Source: Ohtaekwangia sp036503775 (GTDB lineage Bacteria; Bacteroidota; Bacteroidia; Cytophagales; Cyclobacteriaceae). From it: a stretch of DNA of 7,211 nt. The translations under genes and the position numbers were made by a program. Below the pieces are notes generated by a model. The model saw nothing but the letters and a program-made list of their open reading frames with translations. It was not told where the DNA came from and did not search any database. The stretch spans positions 1 through 7,211 of the forward strand of contig DASXWH010000307.1 in NCBI GenBank assembly GCA_036503775.1, written 5' to 3'. The number at the start of each line of letters is the position of its first letter. Position 1 is the first letter of the stretch. Positions 5,207 through 7,211 of the stretch are shown piece after piece.

Positions 5207-7165
5207 ATGAGCGATATTAAAGGTAAAGTTCCCGCAGATTATTCAGCCAATAACATTCAGGTTTTAGAGGGATTGGAAGCGGTGCGAAAGCGCCCCGCAA
5301 TGTACATTGGTGATGTGGGTGTAAAAGGTCTCCATCACCTCGTTTGGGAGGTAGTTGATAACTCTATTGACGAGGCACTCGCAGGATACTGTGATCAGAT
5401 TTCGGTCACGATCAACGAAGACAATTCAATCACGGTAGAAGATAATGGCCGGGGTATTCCAACCGACATGCATGAAAAGGAAAAGCGTTCGGCCCTGGAG
5501 GTTGTAATGACTGTTCTTCACGCGGGTGGAAAGTTCGATAAGAATACCTATAAAGTATCCGGAGGATTGCATGGCGTGGGTGTTTCCTGCGTGAATGCGC
5601 TTTCTGAGCTGCTGCATGTCACCGTATTCCGGGAGGGCAAGATATTCGAGCAGGAATATGAACGTGGTAATCCTCAGTATTCGGTAAGAGTAATCGGGGA
5701 ATCACAGAAACGGGGAACCACGGTGCGGTTTCTCCCCGATAAGCAGATTTTCTCTATAACAGAGTATAACTATGAAACCGTAGCGTCCCGGGTAAGGGAA
5801 TTGTCGTTCCTGAATCCAGGCATAAAAATTATTCTTAAAGACCTCAGGGATAAAGATGAGAATGGCGAGGCAAAAACAGATACCTTCTTCTCTGAAGGGG
5901 GGCTGAAAGAGTTTGTCGAGTACATCGATTCTACCCGTGAGAAACTGATTCCGGACCCGATTTTCATTGAGAACGACAAAGGTGAAATTCCGGTACAAGC
6001 GGCATTGAGTTACAATACGTCATTCAGCGAGAACCTGGTTTCTTATGTAAATAACATCAATACCCACGAAGGGGGTACACACGTGGCAGGCTTCCGCAGA
6101 GCGCTTACCCGGACGTTGAAGAACTATGCGGATAAGTCGGGATTACTGGAAAAGGTTAAGATCGATATCAGCGGAGATGATTTCCGTGAAGGTCTTACGG
6201 CTGTGATCTCGGTTAAAGTCGCAGAGCCTCAGTTTGAAGGTCAGACCAAAACCAAATTGGGTAACTCTGATGCGATGGGTGCTGTAGATCAGGCTGTGGG
6301 CGAAGTGCTCAACAATTACCTGGAAGAACATCCACGCGAAGCCAAGCTTATTGTTAACAAAGTTATCCTGGCAGCGCAAGCGCGTCATGCGGCACGAAAG
6401 GCCCGTGAGATGGTGCAGCGTAAAAATGTTCTTACAGGGACAGGTTTACCCGGTAAACTGGCAGACTGTTCAAGCGCAGATCCAAGCATTTGCGAATTGT
6501 ACCTGGTGGAAGGTGATTCTGCGGGAGGATCAGCCAAGCAGGGTAGGGATAGAAATTTTCAGGCTATACTTCCTTTGAGGGGTAAGATCCTGAACGTAGA
6601 AAAAGCACAGGAGCACCGGATCTACGACAACGAAGAAATAAAGAACATGATAACTGCCCTGGGCGTAAGCTTCGGAACTCCCGGAGATGAAAAGGCACTT
6701 AACATGAATAAACTTCGCTATCACAAGATCATCATCATGACCGATGCTGATGTGGACGGAAGTCACATTCGTACGCTTATCCTGACGTTCTTCTTCCGAT
6801 ACATGAAAGAACTGATTGAGAACGGCTATATCTACATTGCATTACCTCCGCTTTACCTCGTGAAGAAAGGTCGTGAAGAACGTTATTGCTGGACCGAGGA
6901 GGAACGTGAGGGAATTGTTAAAGAGCTGGCCGCGGGTGGCAAAGAAGACTCGGTAAACGTGCAACGTTACAAAGGTCTCGGAGAGATGAACCCAGAGCAG
7001 TTGTGGACTACGACAATGGATCCATCGAAACGTTCGCTGAAACAAGTTAGCATTGAGTCAGCTGCGGAAGCAGATCACTTATTCTCCATGCTGATGGGTG
7101 ATGAAGTGGCACCACGCCGCGAGTTCATTGAGAAGAACGCCAAATACGCCCGCATCGACATCTGA
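5207..7165 (+). CDS. gyrB: DNA gyrase subunit B
   Basis: The ATPase subunit of DNA gyrase, which with GyrA forms an A2B2 complex that introduces negative supercoils. The GHKL ATPase domain (about 16-225) shows RKRPAMYIGD (27-36), catalytic Glu48 and Mg-binding Asn52 in EVVDNSIDEA, DNGRGIP (79-85) and GGLHGVGVSCVNAL (119-132). The transducer domain carries the ATP-contacting QTKTKLGN (346-353). The TOPRIM domain has Glu435 in YLVEGDSAGGSAKQG, Asp513/Asp515 in MTDADVDGSHIRTL, and the C-terminal RYKGLGEMNPEQLW (587-600). QTKTKLG and the full-length match to gyrase-type blocks favour GyrB over ParE. At 652 residues it lacks the roughly 170-residue insertion of the 804-residue E. coli protein, as expected for most bacteria. 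Arg142 (novobiocin-contact position) and Asp437 (quinolone-region position) are wild-type in kind. The ATG at 5207 gives the usual lead; the end is a tandem TGATGA stop. No dnaN, recF or gyrA is adjacent. Confidence 0.96.
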   Translation: MSDIKGKVPADYSANNIQVLEGLEAVRKRPAMYIGDVGVKGLHHLVWEVVDNSIDEALAGYCDQISVTINEDNSITVEDNGRGIPTDMHEKEKRSALEVVMTVLHAGGKFDKNTYKVSGGLHGVGVSCVNALSELLHVTVFREGKIFEQEYERGNPQYSVRVIGESQKRGTTVRFLPDKQIFSITEYNYETVASRVRELSFLNPGIKIILKDLRDKDENGEAKTDTFFSEGGLKEFVEYIDSTREKLIPDPIFIENDKGEIPVQAALSYNTSFSENLVSYVNNINTHEGGTHVAGFRRALTRTLKNYADKSGLLEKVKIDISGDDFREGLTAVISVKVAEPQFEGQTKTKLGNSDAMGAVDQAVGEVLNNYLEEHPREAKLIVNKVILAAQARHAARKAREMVQRKNVLTGTGLPGKLADCSSADPSICELYLVEGDSAGGSAKQGRDRNFQAILPLRGKILNVEKAQEHRIYDNEEIKNMITALGVSFGTPGDEKALNMNKLRYHKIIIMTDADVDGSHIRTLILTFFFRYMKELIENGYIYIALPPLYLVKKGREERYCWTEEEREGIVKELAAGGKEDSVNVQRYKGLGEMNPEQLWTTTMDPSKRSLKQVSIESAAEADHLFSMLMGDEVAPRREFIEKNAKYARIDI

Positions 7166-7166
7166 T

Positions 7167-7182
7167 GACTCTAAGGGGAGTC
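7167..7182 (+). other. Small hairpin after gyrB
   Basis: GACTC (7167-7171) and GAGTC (7178-7182) form a five-pair stem with a six-base loop directly after the tandem stop codons. No T-run follows, so it is not a classical terminator; with only 29 more bases in the window the true end of the transcript cannot be judged. Confidence 0.3.
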
Positions 7183-7211
7183 TATCCAGTAACGATTGTG
7201 GCGAAATAATA

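Noticed and set aside
5426..7045. Short open frames in other frames of gyrB
   Set aside because: All lie within the conserved GyrB frame and show no protein family features.
5207..7165. ParE rather than GyrB
   Set aside because: The QTKTKLG motif, the GDSAGGSAKQGRDR block and the C-terminal RYKGLGEMNPEQLW follow gyrase-type sequences; a genome-wide tree would settle it.
4162..7165. A functional ppk2-gyrB unit
   Set aside because: A 103-base gap with its own promoter lies between them, and I know of no pathway link; adjacency alone is weak evidence.
7198..7209. GTG at 7198 as the start of a following gene
   Set aside because: The frame reads GTG GCG AAA TAA and stops after three codons.

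Overview
The window looks like an ordinary chromosomal stretch from a member of the Bacteroidota, probably Cytophagales-like. The evidence is a 652-residue GyrB without the TOPRIM insertion of enterobacterial GyrB, a class III polyphosphate kinase 2 closely resembling the Cytophaga hutchinsonii type as I remember it, TAnnTTTG-like promoter elements, and no clear Shine-Dalgarno sequence before any start. The exact genus cannot be read from the sequence.

Layout: six genes, all on the + strand, cover almost everything. (1) Positions 1-1503 hold a COG2509-type FAD-dependent dehydrogenase whose 5' end is cut off by the window. (2) Eleven bases later comes a small CoA-binding (YccU-like) Rossmann protein, 1515-1883. 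(3) A 94-bp spacer follows, with a hairpin and T-run built from a 14-bp AT-rich repeat; a further copy of the repeat forms the end of the first gene. (4) Two polytopic membrane proteins, a DUF2157-like protein (1978-2934) and a partner ending in a Gly-rich tail (2931-4097), overlap by an ATGA junction and share sequence landmarks that suggest they are divergent relatives. (5) A class III PPK2 lies at 4162-5103. (6) gyrB lies at 5207-7165 behind a good Bacteroidota-type promoter, with a long-spaced inverted repeat over its -7 element. There is no gene-free stretch longer than about 100 bases.

How the genes relate: the dehydrogenase and the CoA-binding gene are probably co-transcribed and end at the repeat hairpin. 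The two membrane genes are almost certainly co-translated. ppk2 and gyrB each appear to have their own promoter; PPK2 (nucleotide regeneration from polyphosphate) and GyrB (supercoiling) are housekeeping-type functions with no obvious shared pathway. I see no mobile element, CRISPR array, tRNA or rRNA, and no evidence for a novel multi-gene system. The least explained parts are the membrane-protein pair and the repeat family around the CoA-binding gene.
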